The notes beneath the pieces were generated by a model that had not been told where the DNA came from, searched no databases, and was given only the letters and a program-made list of their open reading frames with translations. Position numbers and translations under genes: made by a program. From Catellatospora vulcania (GTDB lineage Bacteria; Actinomycetota; Actinomycetes; Mycobacteriales; Micromonosporaceae), in NCBI RefSeq assembly GCF_009720385.1, contig NZ_ML769305.1, positions 204,208-268,207 on the forward strand: a DNA stretch of 64,000 bases. Reading direction: 5' to 3'. This document shows positions 49,929 through 58,190 of the stretch, one piece after another (within the stretch, counting starts at the first letter, position 1; each line of letters begins with the position of its first letter).

Positions 49929-50966
49929 ATGCGGAGAATGCGCAAGTTCGCGGTCGGGCTGTGCCTGGTCGCCGCCACCGTTGCAGTCCCGGTCTCGCCG
50001 GCCGCCGCCGTCGACCCGGGTGTCCCGGGCAAGGTCGCCTTCATCCGGGGCGGGAACCTGTTCGTGGCCGAGGCCGGCGGCACCGTCTGGCAGGTGACCA
50101 CCGGCGGCGGCTACGAGTGGCCGCGCTGGCGTCCGAACACCGACGACCTCGCCGTCATCAAGAACGGCAACCTGTTCCTGGGGCACTACACGGCGTCCAG
50201 CCACAGCTTCGCCACCACGCTGCAGATCACCTCCAGCGGCAGCATCGGAGCCGGCGCCTGGTCGCCCGACGGGAACCGGCTGGCGTACGCGTACGGCACG
50301 CTGCCCTACTCCCCGACGATCTACATCGCCGAGCTCGGCTCGTCCCCGGCCCTGGCCAAGGGCGCGGCCACGGTGACGACGACGAAGGTGGACTCCCGGC
50401 TCAGCCCGGCCGCGCAGGCCGAGGCCGACCGCCTGCCGAAGAAGGCCCAGCGTCCCGCCGTGGCCGCCGCCGCTGCGCCCGCCTGGCACCCGACCAAGAA
50501 CTCGCTGGCCGTGGCCTGGTCGCCCGACGGCAGGTACATCGCCTACCCGAACGGCGAGTGCTTCGCGGTGTACGACGAGTGCCTGTCCCTGCTGGACACC
50601 ACCGACTGGACCGAGATCTGGTTCACCGGTTTCGGCGGGGGCGGCTCGCTGCTCAGCGGCTTCGCCACCGTGCCGGCGTTCACCGCCGACTCGTCGCGGG
50701 TCATGTGGAACGAGCAGACGATCCCGCGCATGGAGCCCAACCCGCAGCTCGGCTGGGTGCACATCAACTCCGCGCCGATCAGCGCCCCCAACAACCAGAC
50801 CCGCGTCGGCGTCGACACCGAGTACAACGCCGTCCCGTCCCCCGCGAACAACGCCGACGTCCTGGTCACCGGCGGCCGCAACGGCGTCGCCTGGATCGCC
50901 CGCCGCAACGGCCCCACCCGCACCTGGCTCTACCAGGGCTACCACCAGGACTGGCAAGCCCTATAA
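49929..50966 (+). CDS. Secreted TolB-like beta-propeller protein
   Basis: A 345-residue exported protein with a signal peptide (RKFAVGLCLVAATVAVPVSPAAA, cut near 27) and repeated PD40-type propeller motifs: GKVAFIRGGNLFVAEAGG, AWSPDGNRLAYAYG, AWSPDGRYIAYPNG and AFTADSSRVMWNE. No catalytic motif is seen, so a binding role is likely. ATG 49929 has AAGGGGAAG upstream. The stop codon leads straight into a dispersed repeat and then a strong terminator. Confidence 0.8.
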   Translation: MRRMRKFAVGLCLVAATVAVPVSPAAAVDPGVPGKVAFIRGGNLFVAEAGGTVWQVTTGGGYEWPRWRPNTDDLAVIKNGNLFLGHYTASSHSFATTLQITSSGSIGAGAWSPDGNRLAYAYGTLPYSPTIYIAELGSSPALAKGAATVTTTKVDSRLSPAAQAEADRLPKKAQRPAVAAAAAPAWHPTKNSLAVAWSPDGRYIAYPNGECFAVYDECLSLLDTTDWTEIWFTGFGGGGSLLSGFATVPAFTADSSRVMWNEQTIPRMEPNPQLGWVHINSAPISAPNNQTRVGVDTEYNAVPSPANNADVLVTGGRNGVAWIARRNGPTRTWLYQGYHQDWQAL

Positions 50967-51020
50967 GAAGGAAGGGCACCTTCTTATCGCTATGCGTAGA
51001 GGAAGGGCACCTTCTTAACG
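50966..51020. repeat. Dispersed palindromic repeat, GAAGGGCACCTTC family
   Basis: Two direct copies of GGAAGGGCACCTTCTTA (from about 50970 and 51001) flank a spacer containing TCGCTATGCGTAG. The first unit can also fold as AAGAAGG/CCTTCTT. The spacer matches that of the 11967 element in inverted orientation. Confidence 0.68.
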
Positions 51021-51021
51021 C

Positions 51022-51055
51022 CCACCGGCCGTCGTGCTGCCACGACGGCCGGTGG
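51022..51055. terminator. Perfect 15-bp terminator hairpin
   Basis: CCACCGGCCGTCGTG (51022-51036) and CACGACGGCCGGTGG (51041-51055) are exact reverse complements with loop CTGC. It lies after the beta-propeller gene and the repeat, and 45 bp before the next gene on the same strand. Confidence 0.72.
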
Positions 51056-51100
51056 CGTGCGTGGCCTAGCGTGCACGGCAGACATCCGAGGAGGGCAGTC

Positions 51101-51445
51101 ATGACCGACGCGCAGCAGCCGCAGAACCCGCCGCCACCGCAGCAGCCGCCGTACCCGTACGGCCACTACCCGCCGCAGCCGCCGTACAACACCTACGCGA
51201 TCCTGTCGCTGGCGCTGGGCATCTTCGTCCTGCCCCCGCTGGGCATCTACTTCGGCATCAAGGCCAAGGAGCAGATCGCGGCCTCCGGCGAGCGCGGCAT
51301 CGAGCTGGCCAACGCCGGGGTCATCGTCGGCTGGGTCCTGACCGGCCTGTTCGTCGCCTTCTTCCTGGTGTGGTGCGTCATGGCCGTCTCCATGTTCGGC
51401 GCGTTCGGCATGTTCAGCGTCGCCGCGGTCGGCGCCTCGTCCTGA
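51101..51445 (+). CDS. DUF4190-type small membrane protein
   Basis: A 114-residue protein with a Pro/Gln/Tyr-rich cytoplasmic start (QQPPYPYGHYPPQPPYN) and two membrane segments: YAILSLALGIFVLPPLGIYFGIKAKEQI and LANAGVIVGWVLTGLFVAFFLVWCV. The first segment with the G-x-KA-x-EQI turn matches DUF4190. Function unknown. GAGGAGG precedes ATG 51101 at good spacing. Confidence 0.8.
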   Translation: MTDAQQPQNPPPPQQPPYPYGHYPPQPPYNTYAILSLALGIFVLPPLGIYFGIKAKEQIAASGERGIELANAGVIVGWVLTGLFVAFFLVWCVMAVSMFGAFGMFSVAAVGASS

Positions 51446-51534
51446 GGACCGGCATCGGGCGGGCCTGAGCGGAGCGCCGGAGGTCTGCCGCGACGGGGCG
51501 GCGCGGCCGGCGGCCGAACGGCTCAGCGCCTCGG

Positions 51535-53163
51535 TCAGGCCGGGGGCACCCGGTCCAGGATCGCGGCCAGGTCGAGGCCGGCCGGCAGGGTGCCGAAGGC
51601 CAGACCCCGGTCGCCGGCCAGCCGGGAGGCGCAGAACGCGTCCGCGACGGCGGCCGGGGCGTGCCGGACCAGCAGCGAACCCTGCAGCACCAGCGCCATC
51701 CGCTCGACGATGCGCCGGGCCCGCAGCTCGGCGTCGGCCGGGTCGGCCAGTTCCTTGCGCAGCTCCTGCCAGGCCTGGTCGAGCCGGGCGTCGCCGCCCA
51801 GGCCGGCCACGACCTCCCGCTCGTACGCGGCGAGGCTCTGCGGTTCGCGGGTCAGCGCGCGTTGCACGTCGAGGGCGTTGACGTTGCCGGAGCCCTCCCA
51901 GATGCCGTTGAGCGGCGCCTCGCGATACAGCCGCGGCAGGCCGGAGTCCTCGGTGTAGCCGTTGCCGCCAAGGCATTCCAGCGCCTCGGCGACCATCGCC
52001 GGCTGCCGCTTGCACACCCAGTACTTGGCCAGCGCGGTGCCCAGCCGCGCGAACTCCTGCTCGCCGCGATCGTCGCGGGCCGCCCGGTCGACGGCGCCCG
52101 CGACCCGCATGACCAGTGTCGTCGCGGCCTCGGACTCGATCGCCAGGTCGGCGAGGACGTTGCGCATCAGCGGCTTGTCCAGCAGCGGGCCGCCGAACGC
52201 GTGCCGGTGCCGGGCGTGGTGCACGGCCTGCGTCAGCGCGGCCCGCATGCCGGCGGCCGAGCCGAGGCTGGAATCGAGCCGGGTCAGCGACACCATCTCG
52301 ATGATGACGGCCACGCCCCGGCCCTGCTCGCCGACGAGCCAGGCGACGGTGTCGTCGAACTCGGGTTCGCTGCTGGCGTTGCTGCGGTTGCCGAGCTTGT
52401 CCTTGAGCCGCTGGATGCGGAACGTGTTGCGGGTCCCGTCGGGCAGCACCCGGGGCACCAGGAAGCAGGACAGCCCACCGGGCGCCTGGGCCAGCACGAG
52501 GAACAGGTCGTTCATGGGCGCGCTGGTGAACCACTTGTGCCCGCGCAGCAGCCAGGCTCCGTCCCCGGCCGGAGTGGCCGTGGTGGTGTTGGTCCGTACG
52601 TCCGAGCCGCCCTGCTTCTCGGTCATGCCCATGCCCGCGAGCAGGCCCCCCTTGGTCTGCGGGGCGCGCAGGCCGGGGTCGTACACCCGGCCGGTGAGCA
52701 GCGGCTCGAAGCGCGCGGCCAGGTCGGGCTGGGCGCGCAGCGCGGGCACCGCGGCGTACGTCATCGAGATCGGGCACGTGTGGCCCTGCTCGACGGTGCT
52801 CCACACCAGCAGCCCCGCGGCGCGGGCCACGTGCGCGCCGGGCCGCGGGTCGGCCCACGGGGCACCGGCGAGCCCTTCGGTGACGGCGACCCGCATCAGC
52901 TCGTGCCAGGACGGGTGGAAGTCGACCTCGTCGACGCGGTTGCCGTAGCGGTCGTGGGTGCGCAGCACCGGGGTGTGCCGGTTCGCCTGGTCCCCCCAGG
53001 CCTGGGCCTGCTCGGTGCCCGCGAGCCGGCCGAGCCGGTGCAGGTCGTCGAGGTGCCAGGCCGCGCCCTCGCGGGCCACCGCCTCCAGCAGCGCCGGGTC
53101 GGCGGCGACGTCGTGCCCGGCCAGCGGCGGCGCCTGGTTGAAGACCTCGTGGGTGGCGGCCAT
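51535..53163 (-). CDS. AidB-like acyl-CoA dehydrogenase family protein
   Basis: A 542-residue flavoprotein that follows E. coli AidB (as remembered) along most of its length: THEVFNQAPPLAGHD, EVDFHPSWHELMRV, GMGMTEKQGGSDVRTNTT, LKDKLGNRSNASSEPEF, LGGNGYTEDSGLPRLYREAPLNGIWEGSGNVNALDV. AidB binds FAD and DNA and is induced in the adaptive response to alkylation; its physiological reaction is unclear. No other alkylation-repair gene is adjacent. ATG 53163 is used; a GTG two codons upstream is possible. Confidence 0.9.
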   Translation of the reverse strand: MAATHEVFNQAPPLAGHDVAADPALLEAVAREGAAWHLDDLHRLGRLAGTEQAQAWGDQANRHTPVLRTHDRYGNRVDEVDFHPSWHELMRVAVTEGLAGAPWADPRPGAHVARAAGLLVWSTVEQGHTCPISMTYAAVPALRAQPDLAARFEPLLTGRVYDPGLRAPQTKGGLLAGMGMTEKQGGSDVRTNTTTATPAGDGAWLLRGHKWFTSAPMNDLFLVLAQAPGGLSCFLVPRVLPDGTRNTFRIQRLKDKLGNRSNASSEPEFDDTVAWLVGEQGRGVAVIIEMVSLTRLDSSLGSAAGMRAALTQAVHHARHRHAFGGPLLDKPLMRNVLADLAIESEAATTLVMRVAGAVDRAARDDRGEQEFARLGTALAKYWVCKRQPAMVAEALECLGGNGYTEDSGLPRLYREAPLNGIWEGSGNVNALDVQRALTREPQSLAAYEREVVAGLGGDARLDQAWQELRKELADPADAELRARRIVERMALVLQGSLLVRHAPAAVADAFCASRLAGDRGLAFGTLPAGLDLAAILDRVPPA

Positions 53164-53195
53164 CCCCACATCCTGCCCTACCGGCTGAACGAGCG

Positions 53196-53858
53196 TTAGC
53201 CCTCCGGGAGCGTCGCCGTCGCGGCAGGCCCGCCCTGCTCGGGTGTCGTCACGGCCTCGCCGCCCGCCGCGGCCGTCGTCGCATCCGGTCCGCGGACCAG
53301 CCGTATCCACCCGGCCAGGTTGCCCAGCGCCACCAGCACCAGCGCCAGCAGCGCGAACCCGAACCCGCCCTGGTCCTGCACGAAGTCGCCGACCTCCTTG
53401 CCCGCCGGCAGCGGTCCGGTGAGCTGCTCGCGCAGCCGCTCCTCCACCAGCACCCGTACGGTGGCCTGGTTGACCAGCAGGAACAGTGCCGCGATCGCGG
53501 CGAGCGCGGCCACCACGCCGCGGCGGGTGCGGGCCCGGCCGACCCCGATCGCGACGAGCACGCCGACGACGAGCACCACCAGCACCGCGCCCGCCAGCGG
53601 CTGCGGGGCGAGCACGTCGCTGCGCCGCTGCTCGGGCGGCAGCAGCTTGTCCGCGGTGACGTCGGGGGTGCCGCCGACGGCCAGGTCCCAGCCGGTGTAG
53701 GTGGTCGTGCCGCCCGGCGCGGCGCGGCCGTAGCCGCCGGGCGCCTCGCAGGACACGGTCAGGAACGGGGCCAGGAACAGCAGGCCCGCCAGCACCAGCC
53801 CGGCCGGGCTGAGCAGCCGGGAGAACCGGCGCACCGATCGACGCTCGTCGTCTGCCAT
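53196..53858 (-). CDS. Membrane protein, unknown function
   Basis: A 220-residue protein with about four membrane segments (LSPAGLVLAGLLFLAPFLTVSC, LAGAVLVVLVVGVLVAIGVG, VVAALAAIAALFLLVNQAT, FGFALLALVLVALGNLAGWI). The first external loop contains SCEAPGGYGRAAPGGTTTYTGWDLAVGG. No family recognised. ATG 53858 is supported by minus-strand TACGCT (53866-53871) 7 nt upstream. It precedes the AidB-like gene on the same strand with a 32-bp gap. Confidence 0.75.
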   Translation of the reverse strand: MADDERRSVRRFSRLLSPAGLVLAGLLFLAPFLTVSCEAPGGYGRAAPGGTTTYTGWDLAVGGTPDVTADKLLPPEQRRSDVLAPQPLAGAVLVVLVVGVLVAIGVGRARTRRGVVAALAAIAALFLLVNQATVRVLVEERLREQLTGPLPAGKEVGDFVQDQGGFGFALLALVLVALGNLAGWIRLVRGPDATTAAAGGEAVTTPEQGGPAATATLPEG

Positions 53859-53942
53859 TCGCGACAGCGTAGGCGGCTGACGCCCTCCCGTCACCCCCAC
53901 CCGCGCTCCCCCCGCCGCCGGGTTCACCGGGCGGGCGCGAGC

Positions 53943-54034
53943 CGCGTGCGGTTTCGGGGAAACTGCACGAATGCCCGGGGCCAGTGCGCCACTTTCCCCG
54001 AAACTGCACGCGGCTCCCCGAAACTGCACGCGGC
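53943..54034. repeat. GTTTCGGGGAAAC family repeats (copies 2-4)
   Basis: The left arm (53943-53963, core GTTTCGGGGAAA) pairs with 53994-54014 (core TTTCCCCGAAAC) over 21 bp with one mismatch. A third, direct copy of CCCCGAAACTGCACGCGG follows at 54017-54034. It sits between divergent genes, so it is not a simple terminator. Same core as the element at 5391. Confidence 0.7.
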
Positions 54035-54084
54035 AGCGGCCGCCGGGGCGGCGACCGGGCCGCGGGCGCGGGCATAATCGGCGG

Positions 54085-54861
54085 GTGTTCGAGGAGCTTT
54101 GGGTGACGGCCGCGCATGTGCGGGCGCTCGACGAGCGGGTGCGGGGGCTGGTGACGGGGCTGTTCGTGACCGGTTCGGTGCCGCTGGGCGACTACTGGCC
54201 GGGCCGCAGCGACATCGACTTCGTCGCGGTCATGGACCGTGCCCCGACCACCGGGGAACTGGGCAGGCTGGCGAAGGCGCACCTGTCGCTGCCGGAGGAC
54301 GGCCCGGTCTACGACGGCATCTACCTGACCCGCGCACAGCTCGCCGCGCCCCCGGCCGACGGCGACACCGCACCGCAGATCCTGGCCGGAGACTTCCAGC
54401 CCGCGAAGGCCGGCGGGCAGCTCAACCCGGTGACCTGGCTGGAGCTGGCCCGCCACGGCCTGCCCATCCTGGGCGAGCGGCCCGAGGTCGCGCTCGACGA
54501 GGGTGTGCTGCGCCGGTGGCTGCTGGACAACCTGTCCGGGTACTGGGCGGACTTCGCCAAGCGGGCGACCCCGCAGTTCGCGGCGTTGCCGCCGGACATG
54601 GCGATCCCGCCGGACCCGGTGCTGTGGGCGGTGACCGGGCCGGGGCGGCTGCACTTCACGCTGGCGACGGGTGAGGTGACCACGAAGACGGGCGGCGCGC
54701 GGCACACCGCCGAGGTGCTGCCGCAGTGGGCCGAGCTGTGTGCGCGGGTGGAGCGCTCGCGCGCCGGCGACGACGTGTCGTTCACCGCCGCCGACGGCCT
54801 GGCCTCCATGCGACTCGTCACCGACGTCGTCACCGACGCCCGCGCCCGCTGGACCGCCTGA
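54085..54861 (+). CDS. Nucleotidyltransferase-domain protein (aminoglycoside adenylyltransferase-like)
   Basis: A 258-residue protein with the nucleotidyltransferase core LFVTGSVPLGDYWPGRSDIDFVAVMD (GS-x-D-x-D) near residues 28-52 and a helical C-terminal half. Domain order resembles ANT(3'')-type aminoglycoside adenylyltransferases (DUF4111), but substrate and resistance are unproven. The GTG start at 54085 lies 6 nt after CATAAT (54073-54078), implying a leaderless transcript. It sits next to the multi-copy inverted repeat. Confidence 0.78.
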   Translation: MFEELWVTAAHVRALDERVRGLVTGLFVTGSVPLGDYWPGRSDIDFVAVMDRAPTTGELGRLAKAHLSLPEDGPVYDGIYLTRAQLAAPPADGDTAPQILAGDFQPAKAGGQLNPVTWLELARHGLPILGERPEVALDEGVLRRWLLDNLSGYWADFAKRATPQFAALPPDMAIPPDPVLWAVTGPGRLHFTLATGEVTTKTGGARHTAEVLPQWAELCARVERSRAGDDVSFTAADGLASMRLVTDVVTDARARWTA

Positions 54862-54888
54862 CCACCGCCGTCCCGCCCGCCCCGAGCT

Positions 54889-55100
54889 AGCGAGCGGACC
54901 ACCTGGGCGCGGACTTCCCGCAGCTCAGAGTGTTCGGTGACCGTGTCGCCGGCGAAGACTTCGCGTTGGTACGTGATGTGCTGCTCCACCGCGACCATGC
55001 CGCGCGCGGACGACCCGAGGTGGTCCGGCGTACTGCCCACCGTGCTGAACAGGCGCCACGTCGCCCCGTCGACCTTGCCTGCGTGCCGCATGACGATCAT
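54889..55100 (-). pseudogene. Thioesterase (4HBT) remnant
   Basis: On the minus strand, [52 protein letters not shown] reads as the N-terminal half of a hot-dog-fold acyl-CoA thioesterase. Homology then stops and the usual second half is absent. The rest of the 54862-55262 gap contains no other recognisable gene. Confidence 0.5.
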
Positions 55101-55262
55101 GCGCGGTCCAGCGCCCCTGAACGCTCACTAGGGCAGGCGCGGAACACAGGTCACGGTACGGTCAACCGCTACGTGCATCTATTCGCATTAATCATTTCGA
55201 TGGCTAGTCTGCGCCTGCCGGTAACCCCCGGCACACCCCGTGATCCCCTGAGGAGTCAGGCC

Positions 55263-56786
55263 TTGCGACCCTACGCAGCAACACGCGCCCTGCTCGCCCT
55301 AGCCCTGGCGGGCACCGCGCTGGCCGCTCCGGCGGCCGCCACCGCCGCCCCGGCGCCCGTCGCCGCGCGGGCAGCGTCCCTGGCCCTGGCCGCGCCGGAC
55401 ATCTCGCTGACGAACGTGAAGGCGCACCTGCAGCAGTTCCAGACCATTGCCACCAGCAACGGCGGCAACCGGCGCTCCAACACCGCGGGCTACACGGCGT
55501 CGGTGAACTACGTCTACAACAAGCTGGTCGCGGCGGGCTTCTCCGTGGTCAAGCAGAACTGCACCTCCGGCTGCACCAGCGGCGCGGGCCCGAACGTGAT
55601 CGCGGACTGGCCTGGCGGCGACGCCAACACGGTCTACATGTTCGGCGCGCACCTCGACGGCGTCGCCGCCGGTCCCGGTATCAACGACAACGCGTCGGGC
55701 TCGTCGACGCTGCTGGAGATCGCGCTCACCCTCGCCGCGACCAACCCGTCGATGCTCAACCACGTGCGGTTCGGCTGGTGGACCGACGAGGAGCAGGGCC
55801 TCAACGGCTCGGAGTTCTACGCCAACAGCCTGCCCGCCGCCGAGCGCACCAAGATCAAGGGCTACTTCAACTTCGACATGGTCGGCTCCACCAACGGCGG
55901 CTACTTCATCAACCGGATCACCTCCGGCGTCGGGCAGGTCCTGAAGGCGTACTACGACACGAACTTCCCGGGCCTGAACCCGGAGGAGAACGTCGAGGGC
56001 GCGGGCCGCTCCGACGACGCGTCGTTCAACGCGGTCGGCATCCAGACCTCGGGCGTGGCCGCCGGCGCGAGCGCGAACAAGACCTCGGCGCAGGTCGCCA
56101 AGTGGGGCGGCACCACCGGGGACTACGACCCCTGCTACCACTCGTCCTGCGACACGTACCCGGCCAACATCAACGACACGGTGCTGAACCGGGCCGGCGA
56201 CGCCGCCGCGTACGCGCTGTGGACGCTGGCCACCGGCACCCCGGCGACCACGGTGTGGACGGACACCTTCGAGACGGCGACCGGCTGGACGACCAACCCG
56301 AGCGCGACCGACACCGCCACGACCGGCGCGTGGGAGCGCGGCGACCCGGGCGACACCAACTCCAGCGGTGCCAAGCAGCTCGGCACCACCGTCTCCGGGT
56401 CCAACGACCTGGTCACCGGGCGGCTGGCGGGCACGGCCGCGGGCGACTACGACCTCGACGGCGGCGTGACCAGCGTGCGCTCGCCGGCGGTGACCCTGCC
56501 GGCCAGCGGAACGATCAACCTGAGCCTGAACTGGTACCTGGCGCACGGCACGAACTCGTCCAGCGCCGACTACTTCCGCGTGTCCATCGTGCACAACACC
56601 GGCACTGCCGTGCTGTTCACCCAGGCGGGCGCGGCCAGTAACCGCAACGGCTCGTGGGCGCTGGGCACCTGGAACATCTCGGCGTACGCGGGCCAGTCGG
56701 TGCGGATCCTGATCACCGCCGCCGACGCCTCCACGGCGAGCCTCGTCGAGGCCGGCGTGGACGACGTCAAGATCACGGTTTCCTGA
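55263..56786 (+). CDS. Secreted M28-family aminopeptidase
   Basis: A 507-residue zinc aminopeptidase. The signal peptide ([22 protein letters not shown]) is followed by an M28 domain with metal ligands in GAHLDG (His/Asp), NDNASGSS (bridging Asp), [11 protein letters not shown] (catalytic and ligand Glu), FNFDMVGS (Asp) and YHSSCDTY (His). A C-terminal beta domain of about 170 residues ([18 protein letters not shown], then [26 protein letters not shown]) resembles proprotein- or carbohydrate-binding jelly rolls. The TTG start at 55263 is chosen for GAGGAG 9 nt upstream and the signal peptide fit; an ATG at 55200 is in frame. A terminator follows. Confidence 0.87.
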   Translation: MRPYAATRALLALALAGTALAAPAAATAAPAPVAARAASLALAAPDISLTNVKAHLQQFQTIATSNGGNRRSNTAGYTASVNYVYNKLVAAGFSVVKQNCTSGCTSGAGPNVIADWPGGDANTVYMFGAHLDGVAAGPGINDNASGSSTLLEIALTLAATNPSMLNHVRFGWWTDEEQGLNGSEFYANSLPAAERTKIKGYFNFDMVGSTNGGYFINRITSGVGQVLKAYYDTNFPGLNPEENVEGAGRSDDASFNAVGIQTSGVAAGASANKTSAQVAKWGGTTGDYDPCYHSSCDTYPANINDTVLNRAGDAAAYALWTLATGTPATTVWTDTFETATGWTTNPSATDTATTGAWERGDPGDTNSSGAKQLGTTVSGSNDLVTGRLAGTAAGDYDLDGGVTSVRSPAVTLPASGTINLSLNWYLAHGTNSSSADYFRVSIVHNTGTAVLFTQAGAASNRNGSWALGTWNISAYAGQSVRILITAADASTASLVEAGVDDVKITVS

Positions 56787-56803
56787 CGCCTGTCGATCGT
56801 CTG

Positions 56804-56840
56804 AGCCCCACCCGCGCTGCTCGGCCGCGCGGGTGGGGCT
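56804..56840. terminator. Perfect 14-bp terminator hairpin
   Basis: AGCCCCACCCGCGC (56804-56817) and GCGCGGGTGGGGCT (56827-56840) are exact reverse complements with a 9-nt loop, 18 bp after the M28 gene stop. Confidence 0.78.
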
Positions 56841-56922
56841 CTGATCACGTCAGGGGCCGAGCGTCACCCACACGGAGTATGAGTATCGACACACTGCGTC
56901 GCGGCATCCCGAAGGCGGTCCG

Positions 56923-56989
56923 TTCACCATTTGGCCCTAGACTCCACCGTCGGCAATCAAACGGGCCGCATTCACCATTTTCACTGGAG
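56923..56989 (+). promoter_or_regulatory. Leader of the polyamine operon with repeated TTCACCATTT
   Basis: TTCACCATTT occurs at 56923-56932 and again at 56971-56980. TAGACT (56938-56943) is a -10 candidate, and GGAGG at 56986-56990 is the ribosome site for ATG 57003. The AT-rich direct repeats stand out from the flanks and could be a regulator site or part of a leader structure. Confidence 0.42.
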
Positions 56990-57002
56990 GATTAGCGAGA
57001 CG

Positions 57003-58190
57003 ATGGCGATGACCAACGGCAAGACCCTGGTCACCATGATCGCGGCAGGAAACCGCGAGATCCAGGACTTCCTCGACTCAGACCAGCGCGAGACTCCCTA
57101 CCTGGTCATTGATCCCAAGGTCGCGGCGTTGCAGTACCGCCGCCTGACCGACGCCTTCCGCGAGACCCAGGTCTTCTACGCGGTCAAGGCGAACCCCCAG
57201 CCGATACTGATCAGGCTTCTGGCCCGGCTGGGATCTTCCTTCGACGTGGCGAGCCCCGCCGAGATCGACCTCTGCCTCTCCGAAGGCGCCGATCCGAGCA
57301 GGCTGTCGTACGGCAACACGATCAAGAAGGCCGCGGACATCCGCTACGCCTACGATCGCGGCGTACGCATGTTCGTCTTCGACAGCGAGGCCGAGCTGCA
57401 CAAGCTGGCCGAGCACGCCCCCGGTTCCGCCGTCTTCTGCCGCCTGCTGGCCGGAAGCGCCGGCGCCCAGTGGCCGCTGAGCCGCAAGTTCGGGTGCTCC
57501 CCGGACATGGCGGTGGAGCTGCTGGACTCCGCCCGCACCCTCGGGCTGAAACCGATCGGGGTGTCGTTCCACGTCGGGTCGCAGCAGCTGGACCCGTCCC
57601 GGTGGGATCCGAGCATCGCCCAGGCCGCGCGGGTGTTCCGCGAGCTGGGCGAGCGCGGCGTCCAGCTGACGCTGCTCAACTGCGGTGGCGGCTTCGCCAC
57701 TGGCTACCAGGAGCCGGTCGCGCCGATCCAGGCGTACGCCGATGCGATCAACACCGCGGTCGAGCGACATTTCGGCCCGTGGCGGCCGTCGCTGGCGATC
57801 GAGCCGGGCCGCTTCATCGCGGCCGACTCGGGAGTGCTGCGGGCACAGGTCGTGCTGGTGTCCCAGAAGTCCTACGACGATGACCACCGATGGGTCTACC
57901 TGGACATCGGGCGCTTCGGCGGGCTGGCCGAGACCGAGGGCGAGGCGATCCAGTACCGCCTGGTCACCGCGCGCGACGGGGAGCCGACCGGTCCGGTCGT
58001 GCTGGCCGGGCCGACCTGCGACAGCGTGGACATCCTCTACGAGAAGGCGCCCTACCGGCTGCCCCTGGACCTGAGACCGGGCGACTACGTCGACATCCTC
58101 GGCACCGGCGCCTATACGACCACGTATTCTTCCGTTGGATTCAACGGTTTTGCACCTTTAGCAACGTTTTGTATCGGAGACAACGCGTGA
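57003..58190 (+). CDS. Ornithine (type III PLP) decarboxylase
   Basis: A 395-residue alanine-racemase-fold decarboxylase. The PLP lysine is in VFYAVKANPQP near residue 58, with the glycine loop in LLNCGGGFATGY, IEPGRFIAADSG, and the active-site Cys in GPTCDSVDILYEKA near 342, the eukaryotic-type ornithine decarboxylase pattern. It converts ornithine to putrescine, the substrate of the next gene. ATG 57003 is used; the leader has GGAGG 12 nt upstream. Its TGA overlaps the GTG start of the homospermidine synthase gene (GTGA), giving translational coupling. Confidence 0.9.
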   Translation: MAMTNGKTLVTMIAAGNREIQDFLDSDQRETPYLVIDPKVAALQYRRLTDAFRETQVFYAVKANPQPILIRLLARLGSSFDVASPAEIDLCLSEGADPSRLSYGNTIKKAADIRYAYDRGVRMFVFDSEAELHKLAEHAPGSAVFCRLLAGSAGAQWPLSRKFGCSPDMAVELLDSARTLGLKPIGVSFHVGSQQLDPSRWDPSIAQAARVFRELGERGVQLTLLNCGGGFATGYQEPVAPIQAYADAINTAVERHFGPWRPSLAIEPGRFIAADSGVLRAQVVLVSQKSYDDDHRWVYLDIGRFGGLAETEGEAIQYRLVTARDGEPTGPVVLAGPTCDSVDILYEKAPYRLPLDLRPGDYVDILGTGAYTTTYSSVGFNGFAPLATFCIGDNA

